Origin: Corallococcus macrosporus
GTDB taxonomy: Bacteria > Myxococcota > Myxococcia > Myxococcales > Myxococcaceae
Direction of reading: 5' to 3'
Length of the DNA stretch: 64,000 nt
Assembly (NCBI RefSeq): GCF_017302985.1
Contig: NZ_JAFIMU010000004.1
Location: 910,869-974,868, forward strand
Of the stretch, positions 45,942 through 55,589 are shown piece after piece (the first letter of the stretch is position 1; every line of letters starts with the position of its first letter). Under the pieces are notes generated by a model, which had not been told where the DNA came from, ran no database searches, and saw nothing but the letters and a program-made list of their open reading frames with translations. The position numbers were made by a program, and so were the translations under genes.

Positions 45942-45959
45942 GCGCTCCGCGAGGAGCGC
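45942..45959 (+). other. Hairpin with GCGA tetraloop between rpsH and rplF
   Basis: GCGCTCC (45942-45948) pairs perfectly with GGAGCGC (45953-45959) around a GCGA loop, the GNRA class that stabilises RNA. It lies 29 nt before rplF. Confidence 0.5.
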
Positions 45960-45988
45960 GCCCCGGGCGACGACAGCACGAGGCAATC

Positions 45989-46555
45989 ATGAGTCGGATT
46001 GGAAAACTGGCGATCAAGCTTGGCGACAAGACGAAGGTCAACGTCGCCAACCAGCAGGTCAACTTTGACGGCCCCAAGGGCAAGCTGTCCGTCAAGCTCC
46101 CCGCCAAGGTGAAGGTGGAGGTGAAGGACGGCCAGGTGACGGTGCAGCGCGAGGACGACTCGCGCGAAGCCCGCAGCCTGCACGGCCTGACCCGGACCAT
46201 CCTCGCCAACGCGGCGAAGGGTGTCTCCACGGGCTTCGAGCGGCGCCTGGACATCCGCGGCGTTGGTTTCCGCGCGGAAGTGAAGGGCAAGGCCATCCAC
46301 TTCTCGCTCGGTTACTCCCACCCGGTGGTGTTCAACCTGCCGGAGGGCGTGACGGCGGAAGTCGACAAGGTCTCCCGCACCGAGGACAGCCTTCCCACGG
46401 TGGGGCTCACGCTCCGCTCGGCGGACAAGGAGGCCCTGGGCGCCACGGCGGTCAACATCCGCTCGCTGCGTCCGCCGGAGCCCTACAAGGGCAAGGGCAT
46501 CAAGTACTCCGAGGAGCGCATCCGTCGCAAGGAGGGCAAGACCGGTACGACCTAG
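45989..46555 (+). CDS. rplF: 50S ribosomal protein L6
   Basis: L6 (188 residues) lies near the factor-binding site. It has SRIGKLAIKLGDK and the C-terminal RPPEPYKGKGIKYSEERIRR signature. About 11 residues longer than E. coli L6. Confidence 0.96.
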   Translation: MSRIGKLAIKLGDKTKVNVANQQVNFDGPKGKLSVKLPAKVKVEVKDGQVTVQREDDSREARSLHGLTRTILANAAKGVSTGFERRLDIRGVGFRAEVKGKAIHFSLGYSHPVVFNLPEGVTAEVDKVSRTEDSLPTVGLTLRSADKEALGATAVNIRSLRPPEPYKGKGIKYSEERIRRKEGKTGTT

Positions 46556-46586
46556 TCGTCGCCGCGTCTTCGCCGAGCATTCAACC

Positions 46587-46646
46587 CCGCCGGGCCTTGA
46601 AGCCTGGCGGACTCATCCGGCGGCGGAAGGCCGCATCGCCGCCGGA
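46587..46646 (+). other. Two tandem hairpins in the rplF-rplR spacer
   Basis: CCGCCGGGC (46587-46595) pairs with GCCTGGCGG (46602-46610), one G-T pair; and TCCGGCGGCG (46616-46625) pairs perfectly over 10 bp with CGCCGCCGGA (46637-46646). Neither has a T-run. Confidence 0.5.
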
Positions 46647-46663
46647 CGGAAAAGGAAGCAGCC

Positions 46664-47020
46664 ATGTCCAAGACTGTCGATCAGCGCCTCAAGAGGAAGA
46701 ACCGCATCCGCAAGAAGCTCTCGGGGACCACCGAGCGCCCGCGGCTTACGGTGTACAAGAGCCTCAAGCACATCTACGCGCAGGTGGTGGACGACTCCAC
46801 CGGCCGCACGCTGGCGTATGCGTCGTCCCTGTCCAAGGAGCTGAAGGGCAAGGACGAGGGCGACAAGAAGGCCGACGCGAAGCGCGTGGGCTCCCTCATC
46901 GCGGAGAAGTGCAAGGCCGCCAACGTCGATGCGGTGGTGTTCGACCGCAACGGCTTCCCCTACCATGGGCGCATCGCTGCCGTGGCCGACGCCGCGCGCG
47001 AAGCCGGCCTGAAGTTCTAG
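46664..47020 (+). CDS. rplR: 50S ribosomal protein L18
   Basis: L18 (118 residues) binds 5S rRNA. It contains [20 protein letters not shown] and the C-terminal [34 protein letters not shown] precedes ATG. Confidence 0.96.
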   Translation: MSKTVDQRLKRKNRIRKKLSGTTERPRLTVYKSLKHIYAQVVDDSTGRTLAYASSLSKELKGKDEGDKKADAKRVGSLIAEKCKAANVDAVVFDRNGFPYHGRIAAVADAAREAGLKF

Positions 47021-47042
47021 GTACCAGAAAGGAATTCCTCAA

Positions 47043-47564
47043 GTGGCAACTCCGATCAATCCGAACGATCTGGACCTGACCGACCGCGTGGTGAACATCA
47101 ACCGCGTGGCCAAGGTGGTGAAGGGTGGCCGCCGTTTCTCGTTCGCCGCGCTCGTCGTGGTGGGCGATGGCAACGGGCACGTGGGCGTGGGCCTGGGCAA
47201 GGCCAACGAAGTCCCCGAGGCCATCCGCAAGGGCGGCGAGAACGCGAAGAAGAACCTGTTCCGCGTTCCGCGCATGGGTCACACCATCCCGCACGAGATC
47301 CTGGGGCACTTCGGTGCCGGCTGGGTGCTCCTGAAGCCGGCCTCTGAAGGTACGGGCGTCATCGCCGGTGGCGCGGTGCGCGCGGTGCTGGAGGCGGCGG
47401 GCATCCGCAACATCCTGACCAAGAGCCAGGGTTCGCGGAATCCGCACAACGTGCTGAAGGCCACGGTGGCGGGCCTGAAGCTGCTTCGCAGCGCCGAGCA
47501 GGTCGCGCGGCTGCGTGGCAAGGACGTCGAGACCCAGAAGCTCGCGGGCGAGGCGAGGGGCTAG
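47043..47564 (+). CDS. rpsE: 30S ribosomal protein S5
   Basis: S5 (173 residues) is a fidelity protein by the mRNA entry. It has the [20 protein letters not shown] core, [14 protein letters not shown] and [18 protein letters not shown] start at 47043; 22 bp after rplR. Confidence 0.96.
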   Translation: MATPINPNDLDLTDRVVNINRVAKVVKGGRRFSFAALVVVGDGNGHVGVGLGKANEVPEAIRKGGENAKKNLFRVPRMGHTIPHEILGHFGAGWVLLKPASEGTGVIAGGAVRAVLEAAGIRNILTKSQGSRNPHNVLKATVAGLKLLRSAEQVARLRGKDVETQKLAGEARG

Positions 47565-47566
47565 TC

Positions 47567-47836
47567 ATGGCGCTCAAGGTTAAGCTGACGAAGAGCTTCT
47601 CGGGTTCTTCCGAGGACATGCTGGCCACCATCAAGGGCCTCGGTCTGAAGAAGTTCGGCGACGAGCGGCTGTTGAAGGACACCCCGGCGGTGCGCGGCAT
47701 GGTGTTCAAGGTGAAGCACTTGGTCTCCCTGGAGAAGGTCAGCCAGGAGGCCCCGGCGCCCAAGCGCCGCAAGCCCCGGAAGATTGTCGCCCGGGACCGC
47801 GCCCTGGAGCGCCTGGCCGCCCAGGCCAAGGCCTGA
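47567..47836 (+). CDS. rpmD: 50S ribosomal protein L30, C-terminally extended
   Basis: L30 (89 residues) begins MALKVKLTKSFSGSSEDMLATI and has the LKKFGDERLLKDTPAVRGMV core. About 30 basic residues (KRRKPRKIVARDRALERLAA) extend past the usual 59. Two base pairs after rpsE. Confidence 0.94.
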   Translation: MALKVKLTKSFSGSSEDMLATIKGLGLKKFGDERLLKDTPAVRGMVFKVKHLVSLEKVSQEAPAPKRRKPRKIVARDRALERLAAQAKA

Positions 47837-47852
47837 GAACTGAGGATCCAAC

Positions 47853-48380
47853 ATGAGCATCCTGACCAATCTGAAGCGCCCTGAGGGCTCCTGGCACCGC
47901 AAGAAGCGCGTGGGCCGTGGCCAGGGTAGCGGCCTGGGCAAGACGGCCGGCCGCGGTGGCAAGGGCCAGAAGGCCCGCTCCGGCAACATGCGGTTCGAGG
48001 GCTTCGAAGGCGGCCAGAGCCCGCTGCAGCGCCGCCTGCCGAAGTTCGGCTTCAACCCGCCCAACCGCACCACCTACGCGGTGGTGAACCTGGGCGATCT
48101 GGAGCACACGTTCGACGCCGGCGCCACGGTGGACGAGGCCGCGCTGAAGCAGGCGGGCCTGGTCAAGGGCCGTTATGACGGCGTGAAGGTCCTGGCCCAT
48201 GGCGAGCTCGCCAAGAAGCTGACCGTTCGCGTGAACAAGGTGTCCGCGGCGGCCCGCGAGAACATCGAGAAGGCGGGCGGCTCGGTGGAAGAGCTCCCGC
48301 TGGTGGCGCACAAGCCGGAGTCGGCCTCCAAGGCCCACGCCGGCAAGGGCGTCAAGGCTCCTCGCCAGCCCCGGGCGTAG
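47853..48380 (+). CDS. rplO: 50S ribosomal protein L15
   Basis: L15 (175 residues) has the [21 protein letters not shown] loop and [12 protein letters not shown]. The C-terminus is about 30 residues longer than in E. coli with a KA/GK-rich tail. It ends 64 bp before the secY-proximal terminator-like hairpin. Confidence 0.95.
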   Translation: MSILTNLKRPEGSWHRKKRVGRGQGSGLGKTAGRGGKGQKARSGNMRFEGFEGGQSPLQRRLPKFGFNPPNRTTYAVVNLGDLEHTFDAGATVDEAALKQAGLVKGRYDGVKVLAHGELAKKLTVRVNKVSAAARENIEKAGGSVEELPLVAHKPESASKAHAGKGVKAPRQPRA

Positions 48381-48443
48381 GCGTGACCGGCGGCGCGCAT
48401 CACGGTGATGTGGTGCGCGCCCCCAGCCTTGTGTAGGCTTCCG

Positions 48444-48480
48444 CGCCCCTTTCCGGAACCGGAGAGGGGCGTTTGTTGTT
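48444..48480 (+). terminator. Intrinsic-terminator-like attenuator before secY
   Basis: CGCCCCTTTCCG (48444-48455) pairs with CGGAGAGGGGCG (48460-48471), about 12 pairs with one G-T, around a GAAC tetraloop, followed directly by TTTGTTGTTG (48472-48481). This is a full rho-independent signal placed inside the superoperon, 34 bp before the secY start. Confidence 0.75.
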
Positions 48481-48514
48481 GCTGGCAGAACCTCTTGAAG
48501 AGGATGGCATTACC

Positions 48515-49861
48515 GTGGCCCTGAACGCCCTCGCCAACGTCTTCCGCATCGCGGAGCTGCGCAGCCGGCTTGCGTACACGCTCGTGCTGCTGTCCGTCTA
48601 CCGCATCGGCATCTTCATCAACACGCCGGGCGTGGACCGCTCCGCGATGAACGCGTTCATGGACGCCCAGAAACAATCGGGCGGCCTGGTGTCGCTGTTC
48701 AACCTCTTCTCCGGCGGCGCGCTGGAGCAGATGTCCATCTTCGGTCTGGGCATCATGCCTTACGTGAGCGCCTCCATCATCATCCAGCTCCTGGCGGTGG
48801 TGGTGCCCAGCCTGGAGCGCCTGCAGAAGGAAGGCGCCGCGGGCCGCCAGAAGATCAACCAGTACACGCGCTACGGCAGCATCGTTCTGTCCATCGTTCA
48901 GGGCGTGGGCATCTCGCGGTGGCTGGCCTCGCTGGGCCGCTCCGACGCGGGGCAGGGCGGCTTCAACCAGGTGGTGGTGCCCAACGACAACCTCTGGTTC
49001 ACCTTCATGACGGTGGTGAGCCTCACGGCGGGCACGGCGTTCATCATGTGGCTGGGCGAGCGCATCACCGAGCGCGGCATCGGCAACGGCATCTCGCTCA
49101 TCATCTTCGCGGGCATCGTGGCGCGCGTGCTGCCCGGCGCGAAGACGCTGCTGGACCTGACGACGCAGGAGATCGTGAACGTGGCCGCGGTGCTCGGCCT
49201 GCTCTTCTTCATGCTCCTCATCATCGGCGTGGTGGTCTACGTGGAGCGGGGCATGCGGCGCGTGCCCATCCAGTACGCCAAGCGCATGGCGGGCCGGCGC
49301 ATGTTCGCGGGCCAGGCCACCTACTTCCCCATGAAGGTGAACGCCTCGGGCGTGATTCCCCCCATCTTCGCCGGCGCGGTGCTGTCCTTCCCGGCGACGC
49401 TGGGTGCGTGGTTCCCCTTCCTGCAGGGCTTCCAGCGCAGCATCGAGGGCAACCTCTGGGTCTACAACGGCCTGTTCGTACTGCTGGTGGTGTTCTTCTC
49501 CTACTTCTACACGGCGCTCACGTTCCGGCCGGATGACGTGGCGGACAACATCAAGAAGCAGGGTGGCTACATCCCTGGCATCCGCCCGGGTCGGCAGACG
49601 GCGGAGTTCATCGAGCGCACGCTCAACCGCCTCACGTTCGGCGGCGCCATCTACCTGGCCATCATCTGCGTGATTCCGTCCGTCATCAGCAGCGTGCTCG
49701 GGGTGCAGTTCACCTTCGGCGGCACGGCGCTCCTCATCGTGGTGGGCGTGGCGCTGGATACGGTGCAGCAGATTGAAGGCCACCTCATCAGCCGCAACTA
49801 CGAAGGCTTCGCGGGTCCGCGCGGTCCGCGCATCCGTGGTCGCGTTCGCGTGGCGGCCTGA
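48515..49861 (+). CDS. secY: Protein translocase subunit SecY
   Basis: SecY (448 residues) forms the Sec channel with ten membrane helices. Family landmarks are FRIAELRSRLAYTLVLL, FNLFSGGALEQMSIFGLGIMPY, the plug and lateral-gate regions, RERVPIQYAKR-type loop (MRRVPIQYAKRMAG) and PGIRPGRQTAEFIE. GTG 48515 is the start, preceded by AAGAGG; upstream frame overlaps the attenuator and is not conserved. Confidence 0.96.
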   Translation: MALNALANVFRIAELRSRLAYTLVLLSVYRIGIFINTPGVDRSAMNAFMDAQKQSGGLVSLFNLFSGGALEQMSIFGLGIMPYVSASIIIQLLAVVVPSLERLQKEGAAGRQKINQYTRYGSIVLSIVQGVGISRWLASLGRSDAGQGGFNQVVVPNDNLWFTFMTVVSLTAGTAFIMWLGERITERGIGNGISLIIFAGIVARVLPGAKTLLDLTTQEIVNVAAVLGLLFFMLLIIGVVVYVERGMRRVPIQYAKRMAGRRMFAGQATYFPMKVNASGVIPPIFAGAVLSFPATLGAWFPFLQGFQRSIEGNLWVYNGLFVLLVVFFSYFYTALTFRPDDVADNIKKQGGYIPGIRPGRQTAEFIERTLNRLTFGGAIYLAIICVIPSVISSVLGVQFTFGGTALLIVVGVALDTVQQIEGHLISRNYEGFAGPRGPRIRGRVRVAA

Positions 49862-49881
49862 CAGCGGTCGGTTGTGTTCTG

Positions 49882-49913
49882 GGCGCCTCTCCCCAATGGT
49901 GGGGAGGGGCGCC
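49882..49913 (+). other. Strong hairpin between secY and adk
   Basis: GGCGCCTCTCCCC (49882-49894) pairs with GGGGAGGGGCGCC (49901-49913), 13 pairs including one G-T, around a 6-nt loop. Downstream is tcgtcgttc, only weakly T-rich; attenuation or 3' end formation is possible. Confidence 0.6.
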
Positions 49914-49951
49914 TCGTCGTTCAAGGGTGGACGCAGGTACAAAGGATCGAC

Positions 49952-50602
49952 ATGAACCTCATCCTCTTGGGGCCGCCGAACGCCGGGAAGGGAACCCAGG
50001 CGAAGAAGCTCTACGCGGACTTCCAGATCCCGCAGATCTCCACCGGCGACATCCTGCGCAAGGCCGTGAAGGATGGCACGCCGCTGGGCAAGGTGGCCGG
50101 GCCGCTGATGGCCGCGGGGCAGTACGTTCCCGACGACGTCGTCATCGGCATCGTGGAGGAGCGGCTGAAGGAGCCGGACGTGGCCAAGGGCTTCGTGCTC
50201 GACGGCTTCCCGCGCACCCCGGGGCAGGCGGATGCGCTGGACCGGATGCTGGAGCGGCTCGGCAAGCAGTTGAACGCCGTGGTGTCGCTCGAGGTCCCGC
50301 ACTCGACGCTGGTCGAGCGCGGCTCGGGCCGGCGGGTGTGCCCCAACGACGGGGCCGTCTACCACGTCACCCAGAGCCCGCCGAAGCGCGCGGGGCTCTG
50401 CGACAAGTGCAGCACGGAGCTCGTGCAGCGCCCGGATGACACGCCGGAGGTCATCGAGAGGCGCCTGCAGAAGTACGACGCGGAGACGTCCCCTCTGAAG
50501 GACTTCTACGCGAAGAAGGGGCTGCTCAAGAGCGTGGACGGCGTTGGCTCTCCGGAGGGCATCTACGAAGAGATCAAGAAGGCCGCCGGACGCCCCGCCT
50601 GA
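49952..50602 (+). CDS. adk: Adenylate kinase
   Basis: Adk (216 residues) interconverts ATP, ADP and AMP. It has the P-loop GPPNAGKGT, AMP-site ISTGDILRKAVK and DGFPRTPGQ, and a long LID domain with VCPNDGAVYH...CDKC. Cys-x2-Asp replaces the first Cys-x2-Cys, so the LID metal site would be Cys-Asp-Cys-Cys. Located downstream of secY as in many bacteria. Confidence 0.97.
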   Translation: MNLILLGPPNAGKGTQAKKLYADFQIPQISTGDILRKAVKDGTPLGKVAGPLMAAGQYVPDDVVIGIVEERLKEPDVAKGFVLDGFPRTPGQADALDRMLERLGKQLNAVVSLEVPHSTLVERGSGRRVCPNDGAVYHVTQSPPKRAGLCDKCSTELVQRPDDTPEVIERRLQKYDAETSPLKDFYAKKGLLKSVDGVGSPEGIYEEIKKAAGRPA

Positions 50603-50703
50603 GTCCAGGCCGGGCAGCAGGCCGGGGGCAGGGCCGGTCCGGACTGCCGCCCCACTGGCCGCGGGTTCCCGACAGAGCAGCAGGCCAGTAGGGAAAGGGG
50701 CGC

Positions 50704-51462
50704 ATGAACCCGGTGGAACTCAAGAGCCCGGATGAGATCGCCCTGATGCGGGAAGCGGGGCGCATCGTCTGTGAAATCCTGGATGAGCTGGAGAAGGCGG
50801 TCGCCCCGGGTGTCTCCACCTGGGAGCTGGACGCCCTGGCGGAGAAGCTCATCGCCCAGAAGGGTGCCAGGCCGGCGTTCAAGGGCTACCACGGCTTCCC
50901 GGGCGTTCTCTGCACCTCCGTGAATCAGGAAGTGGTCCACGGCATCCCCAACCGGAAGCGCCGGCTGGTGGCCGGGGACCTGATGAAGCTGGACTTCGGG
51001 GTCGTCTACCGGGGCTTCTTCGGGGACTCGGCACGCACGGTGCCCGTGGGGAAGGTGACGCCTGAGGCCCAGGCCCTGGTGGACGCCACCCGGCAGTCCC
51101 TGGAGAAGGCCATCCAGGTGATGCAGCCCGGCAACCGGATTGGGGACATTGGCCACGCGGTGCAGAGCCACGTGGAGGCCCGCGGGTTCTCCGTGGTCCG
51201 CGATTTCACGGGGCACGGGATTGGTCGGAAGCTGCACGAGCCGCCCCAGGTGCCCAACTATGGGCAGGCGGGCGCGGGGATGAAGCTGCGGCCCGGCATG
51301 GTCCTGGCGGTGGAACCGATGGTGAACCAGGGAACGCCCGACGTGGAGGTCCTGGAGGACGAGTGGACGGCCGTCACCGTGGACGGCAAGTTGTCCGCCC
51401 ACTTCGAGCACACCATCCTGATCTCGGAGCGAGGGCCGGAAGTGCTGACCCGGCGCTCATGA
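50704..51462 (+). CDS. map: Methionine aminopeptidase type I
   Basis: MetAP (252 residues) removes the initiator Met. The metal ligands are placed as expected: Asp in KLDFGVV and GDSART, His in FTGHGIGRKLHE, Glu in LAVEPMVNQG and FEHTILI. The His in GYHGFPG is the substrate-side residue. A 101-bp gap separates it from adk. Confidence 0.96.
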   Translation: MNPVELKSPDEIALMREAGRIVCEILDELEKAVAPGVSTWELDALAEKLIAQKGARPAFKGYHGFPGVLCTSVNQEVVHGIPNRKRRLVAGDLMKLDFGVVYRGFFGDSARTVPVGKVTPEAQALVDATRQSLEKAIQVMQPGNRIGDIGHAVQSHVEARGFSVVRDFTGHGIGRKLHEPPQVPNYGQAGAGMKLRPGMVLAVEPMVNQGTPDVEVLEDEWTAVTVDGKLSAHFEHTILISERGPEVLTRRS

Positions 51463-51540
51463 AGGACCCCAGGACCCGGGGTGAAATAGGGTGATGTCAG
51501 AAGGTGTTGATAGAGGTCCAGATTTCAGATCGCGCGGCGC

Positions 51541-51568
51541 TTGCTACTTACGGACCAAAGTGTTATCC
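51541..51568 (+). promoter_or_regulatory. Candidate internal promoter before infA
   Basis: TTGCTA (51541-51546) and TTATCC (51563-51568) with 16-bp spacing precede infA by 45 bp. A CCCC..GGGG hairpin ends map just upstream (about 51467-51481). infA has a TTG start, so its level may rely on this promoter. Confidence 0.45.
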
Positions 51569-51613
51569 CGCCGCGCTTCCAGAAGGTTCGTGGTCCGGGA
51601 AGAAGGTTGACGC

Positions 51614-51832
<219 letters not shown>

Positions 51833-51902
51833 TTCGCGCCGGCCGCCTGTGCGGACCGGCTGTTGTGCTTTTCTCCGCTGCTGAAGGAAGGAAGTTCGCT
51901 CC

Positions 51903-52019
51903 ATGAAGGTTCGGGCGTCCGTCAAGAAGATCTGCGACAAGTGCAAGGTTGTCCGCCGCAAGGGCATCGTGCGCGTCATTTGCGCCTCCAACCCCCGGCA
52001 CAAGCAGCGCCAGGGCTGA
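51903..52019 (+). CDS. rpmJ: 50S ribosomal protein L36
   Basis: L36 (38 residues) is a zinc-binding protein, found by reading after the IF-1 gene: [20 protein letters not shown] with Cys11 and Cys14, then Cys27 and His32 completing the zinc site. GGAAGG precedes the ATG. Zinc-type (C+) form. Confidence 0.95.
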   Translation: MKVRASVKKICDKCKVVRRKGIVRVICASNPRHKQRQG

Positions 52020-52036
52020 GAGTCCCCAGGGACTCT
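52019..52036 (+). other. Hairpin after rpmJ
   Basis: AGAGTCC (52019-52025) pairs with GGACTCT (52030-52036) around CCAG; it overlaps the rpmJ stop and is 40 nt before rpsM. The start of the alpha operon, where S4-like leader control occurs in E. coli; no pseudoknot was recognised. Confidence 0.45.
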
Positions 52037-52075
52037 TAAGCCTCAGACCAACTCCAAAACGAAGGAAGACCGAAG

Positions 52076-52459
52076 ATGGCTCGTATCGCCGGCATCGATC
52101 TGCCGCCCAACAAGCGCGCGGTGATCTCGCTCCAGTACATCTACGGGATCGGTAACAAGACCGCGCACGACATCATCGAAGCGGCGGGCATCGATCTCAC
52201 CACCCGGACCAAGGACCTCACCGAGGACCAGGCTCGAAAGATCCGCGAGATCATCGAGGCCAACTACAAGGTCGAGGGTGACCTCCGGCGCGAGGTGACC
52301 ATGAACATCAAGCGGCTGATGGACCTGGGTTGCTACCGGGGTCTGCGTCACCGCAAGGGTCTTCCGGTCCGCGGCCAGCGCACCCACACCAACGCGCGCA
52401 CCCGCAAGGGTCCCAAGCGCGGCATCGTTCGCGCGAAGCCGGCCGCTCCGGCCCGCTAA
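52076..52459 (+). CDS. rpsM: 30S ribosomal protein S13
   Basis: S13 (127 residues) begins [20 protein letters not shown] and has [20 protein letters not shown]. About nine residues longer than E. coli at the C-terminus. Confidence 0.97.
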   Translation: MARIAGIDLPPNKRAVISLQYIYGIGNKTAHDIIEAAGIDLTTRTKDLTEDQARKIREIIEANYKVEGDLRREVTMNIKRLMDLGCYRGLRHRKGLPVRGQRTHTNARTRKGPKRGIVRAKPAAPAR

Positions 52460-52534
52460 ACCCTCTGGCGCCTGCGGCCTCACTGCGTGTGAGGCCCGGG
52501 CGTTGATCACCTACTCCCAGGAGCAGCGATTCAC

Positions 52535-52975
52535 ATGGCTGACGAGATCAATACCGCCGCCGCGCCGGCTGGTGCCGAGGGTGGCGAGACCCCTGCGGCG
52601 AAGAAGAACAAGCGCAAGGGCAAGAAGAACATCCTCAACGGCGTGGTCCACATCCAGTCCACGTTCAACAACACCATCATCACGATCACGGACGTGTCCG
52701 GGAACGTGATCTCCTGGTCGTCGGCCGGGGCGCGCGGCTTCAAGGGCAGCCGCAAGTCCACGCCGTTCGCGGCGCAGGTCGCCGCTGGCGACGCCGCGGC
52801 GAAGGCGATGGAGCACGGTCTGAAGACCGTAACGGTGTTCGTGAAGGGCCCGGGCGCGGGCCGTGAGTCGGCGCTGCGCGCGCTGGCCGCCGCCGGCCTG
52901 AAGATCAGCCTCATCCGCGACGTGACGCCCATCCCGCACAACGGCTGCCGTCAGCCCAAGCGCCGCCGCGTCTAA
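52535..52975 (+). CDS. rpsK: 30S ribosomal protein S11
   Basis: S11 (146 residues) has [20 protein letters not shown] and the C-terminal [17 protein letters not shown]. The N-terminus is about 17 residues longer than in E. coli (Ala/Gly/Lys-rich). Confidence 0.97.
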   Translation: MADEINTAAAPAGAEGGETPAAKKNKRKGKKNILNGVVHIQSTFNNTIITITDVSGNVISWSSAGARGFKGSRKSTPFAAQVAAGDAAAKAMEHGLKTVTVFVKGPGAGRESALRALAAAGLKISLIRDVTPIPHNGCRQPKRRRV

Positions 52976-53044
52976 TCACCGCTTCGGGCCAGGGCTCGCG
53001 TCATGCGCGGGCCCGGCTCCAGACCATCTGCAAGGAGAGTTTCC

Positions 53045-53671
53045 GTGGCTCGTTATACCGCGAGCGCCTGCCGTATCTGCCGGCGCGAGAACCTGAAGAT
53101 GTACCTCAAGGGCGACCGTTGCTACACGGACAAGTGCGCCATCGAGCGCCGCCCCTATCCCCCCGGTCAGCACGGCCAGGGCCGCGTGAAGTTCTCCGGC
53201 TACGGCGTGCAGCTGCGCGAGAAGCAGAAGGTCAAGCGCATGTACGGCCTGCTCGAGAACCAGTTCCGCGGGTACTACCACCGCGCGTCCGCGGCCAAGG
53301 GCAAGACGGGTGAGAACCTGCTGCAGCAGCTGGAGCTCCGCCTGGACAACGTGGTGTTCCGCATGGGCTTCGCGGACACGCGCAACGAGGCGCGCCAGCT
53401 GGTGCGTCACGGTCACTTCCAGGTCAACGGCCGCCGGGTGAACATCCCGTCGTTCTCCGTGAAGCCGGGCAGCGCCGTGGAAGTGGTGGAGAAGAGCCGC
53501 AAGGTGCTCCGCATCTCCGAGGCGCTGGAGACGGTGGACCGCCGTGGCGTTCCCCAGTGGATCGACCTGGACAAGAAGGCGTTCAAGGGCACGGTCAAGA
53601 CGGTCCCGAACCGCGAGGACCTGACCATGCCCATCCAGGAGCAGCTCATCGTCGAGTTGTACTCGAAGTAG
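53045..53671 (+). CDS. rpsD: 30S ribosomal protein S4
   Basis: S4 (208 residues) has the N-terminal zinc-type [18 protein letters not shown]...KC segment and the S4 RNA-binding domain [23 protein letters not shown] 53045 gives the [14 protein letters not shown] start after GGAGAG. In E. coli S4 autoregulates this operon. Confidence 0.97.
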   Translation: MARYTASACRICRRENLKMYLKGDRCYTDKCAIERRPYPPGQHGQGRVKFSGYGVQLREKQKVKRMYGLLENQFRGYYHRASAAKGKTGENLLQQLELRLDNVVFRMGFADTRNEARQLVRHGHFQVNGRRVNIPSFSVKPGSAVEVVEKSRKVLRISEALETVDRRGVPQWIDLDKKAFKGTVKTVPNREDLTMPIQEQLIVELYSK

Positions 53672-53714
53672 TCCTGGGTGCCGGGCCCGCTTTTCAGGGC
53701 CCCTCCCGCAGTGG

Positions 53715-53743
53715 ACGCCCTGGCCGACGAGGCCGGGGCGTCG
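53715..53743 (+). terminator. Terminator-like hairpin between rpsD and rpoA
   Basis: GACGCCC (53715-53721) and GGCC (53723-53726) pair with GGCC (53732-53735) and GGGCGTC (53737-53743), loop GACGA, 11 pairs with a T-G mismatch; gttgctttgtc follows. A second hairpin CCCGCC/GGCGGG (53835-53851) lies 39 bp before rpoA. Confidence 0.5.
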
Positions 53744-53889
53744 TTGCTTTGTCGCCTGTCGTTTCGTCGCCTGGAAGGCGCGTCCTGCGCGCGCCGGGCG
53801 AAGCTGTTACGCAGTCCCCCCGCGTGCCCGTCCTCCCGCCACTTTGGCGGGGATGTGGGTGATGGCGCACGTTCCGAGGAGCAGTCCCC

Positions 53890-54912
53890 ATGGCCGATAC
53901 GTTTGTTGCGAAGAACTGGCGCGACCTCATCAAGCCGCGCCGCATGGAAGTGGACCAGGACTCGCTGAGCCCCACGTACGGCAAGTTCGTGGCGGAGCCG
54001 CTGGAGCGCGGCTTCGGGACGACGCTGGGCAACTCGCTGCGGCGGGTGCTGCTGTCGTCGCTGCAGGGCGCGGCCATCACCTCCGTGAAGATTGAGGGCG
54101 TGGACCACGAGTTCACGACCATCCCCGAGGTGGCCGAGGACGTCACGGACGTCGTGTTGAACCTGAAGGAGGTCCTCCTCCGGATGCACACGAACGAGAC
54201 GAAGACGCTGCGCATCGAGGTGGAAGGCCCCAAGGAAGTGAAGGCGGGCGACCTCATCGCGGACCAGGACGTGGAGATCCTCAACCCGGGTCACCACATC
54301 TGCACCGTCTCCGAGGGTGGCAAGGTGCGCATGGAGCTGACGTGCCGCCGGGGCCGGGGCTACGTGCCGGCGTCCACCAACAAGGTGCCGGGCGCGCCCA
54401 TCGGGACCATCCCCATCGACTCGCTCTTCTCGCCCATCCGCAAGGTGAACTACCAGGTCACCAACGCGCGCGTCGGTCAGGTCACGGACTACGACAAGCT
54501 GTCGCTCGAGGTCTGGACGGACGGCTCCGTGGTGCCCCAGGACGCGGTGGCGTACGCGGCGAAGATCATCAAGGAGCAGCTCACGGTGTTCGTGAACTTC
54601 GACGAGACCGAGGAGCCGGTCGTCGCCGAGGCGCCGAAGGAAGAGGCCAAGCTCAACGAGAACCTGTTCCGCTCGGTGGACGAGCTGGAGCTGTCGGTGC
54701 GTTCGGCCAACTGCCTGCAGCAGGCGAACATCAAGTCCATCGGTGACTTGGTCCAGCGCACCGAGGCGGAGATGCTCAAGACGAAGAACTTCGGCCGCAA
54801 GTCCCTGAAGGAGATCAAGGAGATCCTCGCGGAGATGGGCCTGTCGCTGGGCATGAAGCTGGAGAACTGGCCGCCGAAGAACGCGCCGGCTCCCGCGGCC
54901 CCCAAGGCCTGA
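53890..54912 (+). CDS. rpoA: RNA polymerase alpha subunit
   Basis: RpoA (340 residues) nucleates RNA polymerase assembly. The N-terminal dimerisation domain ([21 protein letters not shown]) and the C-terminal alphaCTD with helix-hairpin-helix [20 protein letters not shown] and [20 protein letters not shown] are complete. A 218-bp spacer with hairpins precedes it. Slightly longer than E. coli alpha at its end. Confidence 0.98.
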   Translation: MADTFVAKNWRDLIKPRRMEVDQDSLSPTYGKFVAEPLERGFGTTLGNSLRRVLLSSLQGAAITSVKIEGVDHEFTTIPEVAEDVTDVVLNLKEVLLRMHTNETKTLRIEVEGPKEVKAGDLIADQDVEILNPGHHICTVSEGGKVRMELTCRRGRGYVPASTNKVPGAPIGTIPIDSLFSPIRKVNYQVTNARVGQVTDYDKLSLEVWTDGSVVPQDAVAYAAKIIKEQLTVFVNFDETEEPVVAEAPKEEAKLNENLFRSVDELELSVRSANCLQQANIKSIGDLVQRTEAEMLKTKNFGRKSLKEIKEILAEMGLSLGMKLENWPPKNAPAPAAPKA

Positions 54913-54940
54913 GCGTCGTCGTCGTTGTTTCCTGAAGCAC

Positions 54941-55007
54941 CTGCCCCGCCTCCCACCGACACGGCTTCACGGTGGCGCGGGGCAGGGGGCCCTGGTACAC
55001 AGGGCCC
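54941..55007 (+). other. Two strong hairpins between rpoA and rplQ
   Basis: CTGCCCCGC/GCGGGGCAG (54941-54949 with 54977-54985) encloses CCACCG/CGGTGG (54953-54958 with 54970-54975). Adjacent, GGGCCCTG (54987-54994) pairs perfectly with CAGGGCCC (55000-55007) around GTACA. No T-run. They fill the 195-bp spacer. Confidence 0.6.
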
Positions 55008-55107
55008 GATTCAACGGCGGCCCCCGGTGTCGGGGCCGTCCTTCCCACCCGGTACCTGATACGGCCGGAGTGGTGGGGTTCTCAAGAAGAGGCCCCGGAG
55101 CACGCGC

Positions 55108-55527
55108 ATGCGCCACAAGGTCGGACAAAGGAAGCTGCACCGCACCACGAGCCACCGTCTCGCGATGCTGAACAACATGGTCACGTCGCTGCTGGAGCAC
55201 GGGGCCATCCGCACCACCGTTCCCAAGGCGAAGGAAGTCCGTCCGCTGGCCGAGCGCATCATCACGCTCGCCAAGCGCGGTGGCCTGTCCAACGTGCGTC
55301 TGGCTGCCCGCACCGTGAAGGACCGCACGGTCCTCCAGAAGGTGTTCAGCGAGTACAAGGAGCGTTACGCCTCCCGTCCGGGTGGCTACACCCGCATCGT
55401 GCGCCTGGGCTTCCGCCGGGGCGACGCCGCGGAGATGGCCCTCATCGAGCTGGTGGACCGTCCCGCGAAGGCTCCGGCCGCCGCCGAGACGACCGAGGCT
55501 CCCGCCGAGGCGAAGACCGAGGGTTGA
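55108..55527 (+). CDS. rplQ: 50S ribosomal protein L17
   Basis: L17 (139 residues) has [20 protein letters not shown], the standard start, and [15 protein letters not shown]-terminal Ala/Glu-rich tail follows. Last gene of the superoperon. Confidence 0.96.
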   Translation: MRHKVGQRKLHRTTSHRLAMLNNMVTSLLEHGAIRTTVPKAKEVRPLAERIITLAKRGGLSNVRLAARTVKDRTVLQKVFSEYKERYASRPGGYTRIVRLGFRRGDAAEMALIELVDRPAKAPAAAETTEAPAEAKTEG

Positions 55528-55589
55528 GCCGTTCCCCGCGCCCGGGCCTCTCTCGTGAGTGAGGCCCGGCCGGACTGAAGAAGCACCCA

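Noticed and set aside
48173-50365. 730-residue minus-strand frame opposite secY and adk
   Set aside because: Antisense shadow of well-conserved genes.
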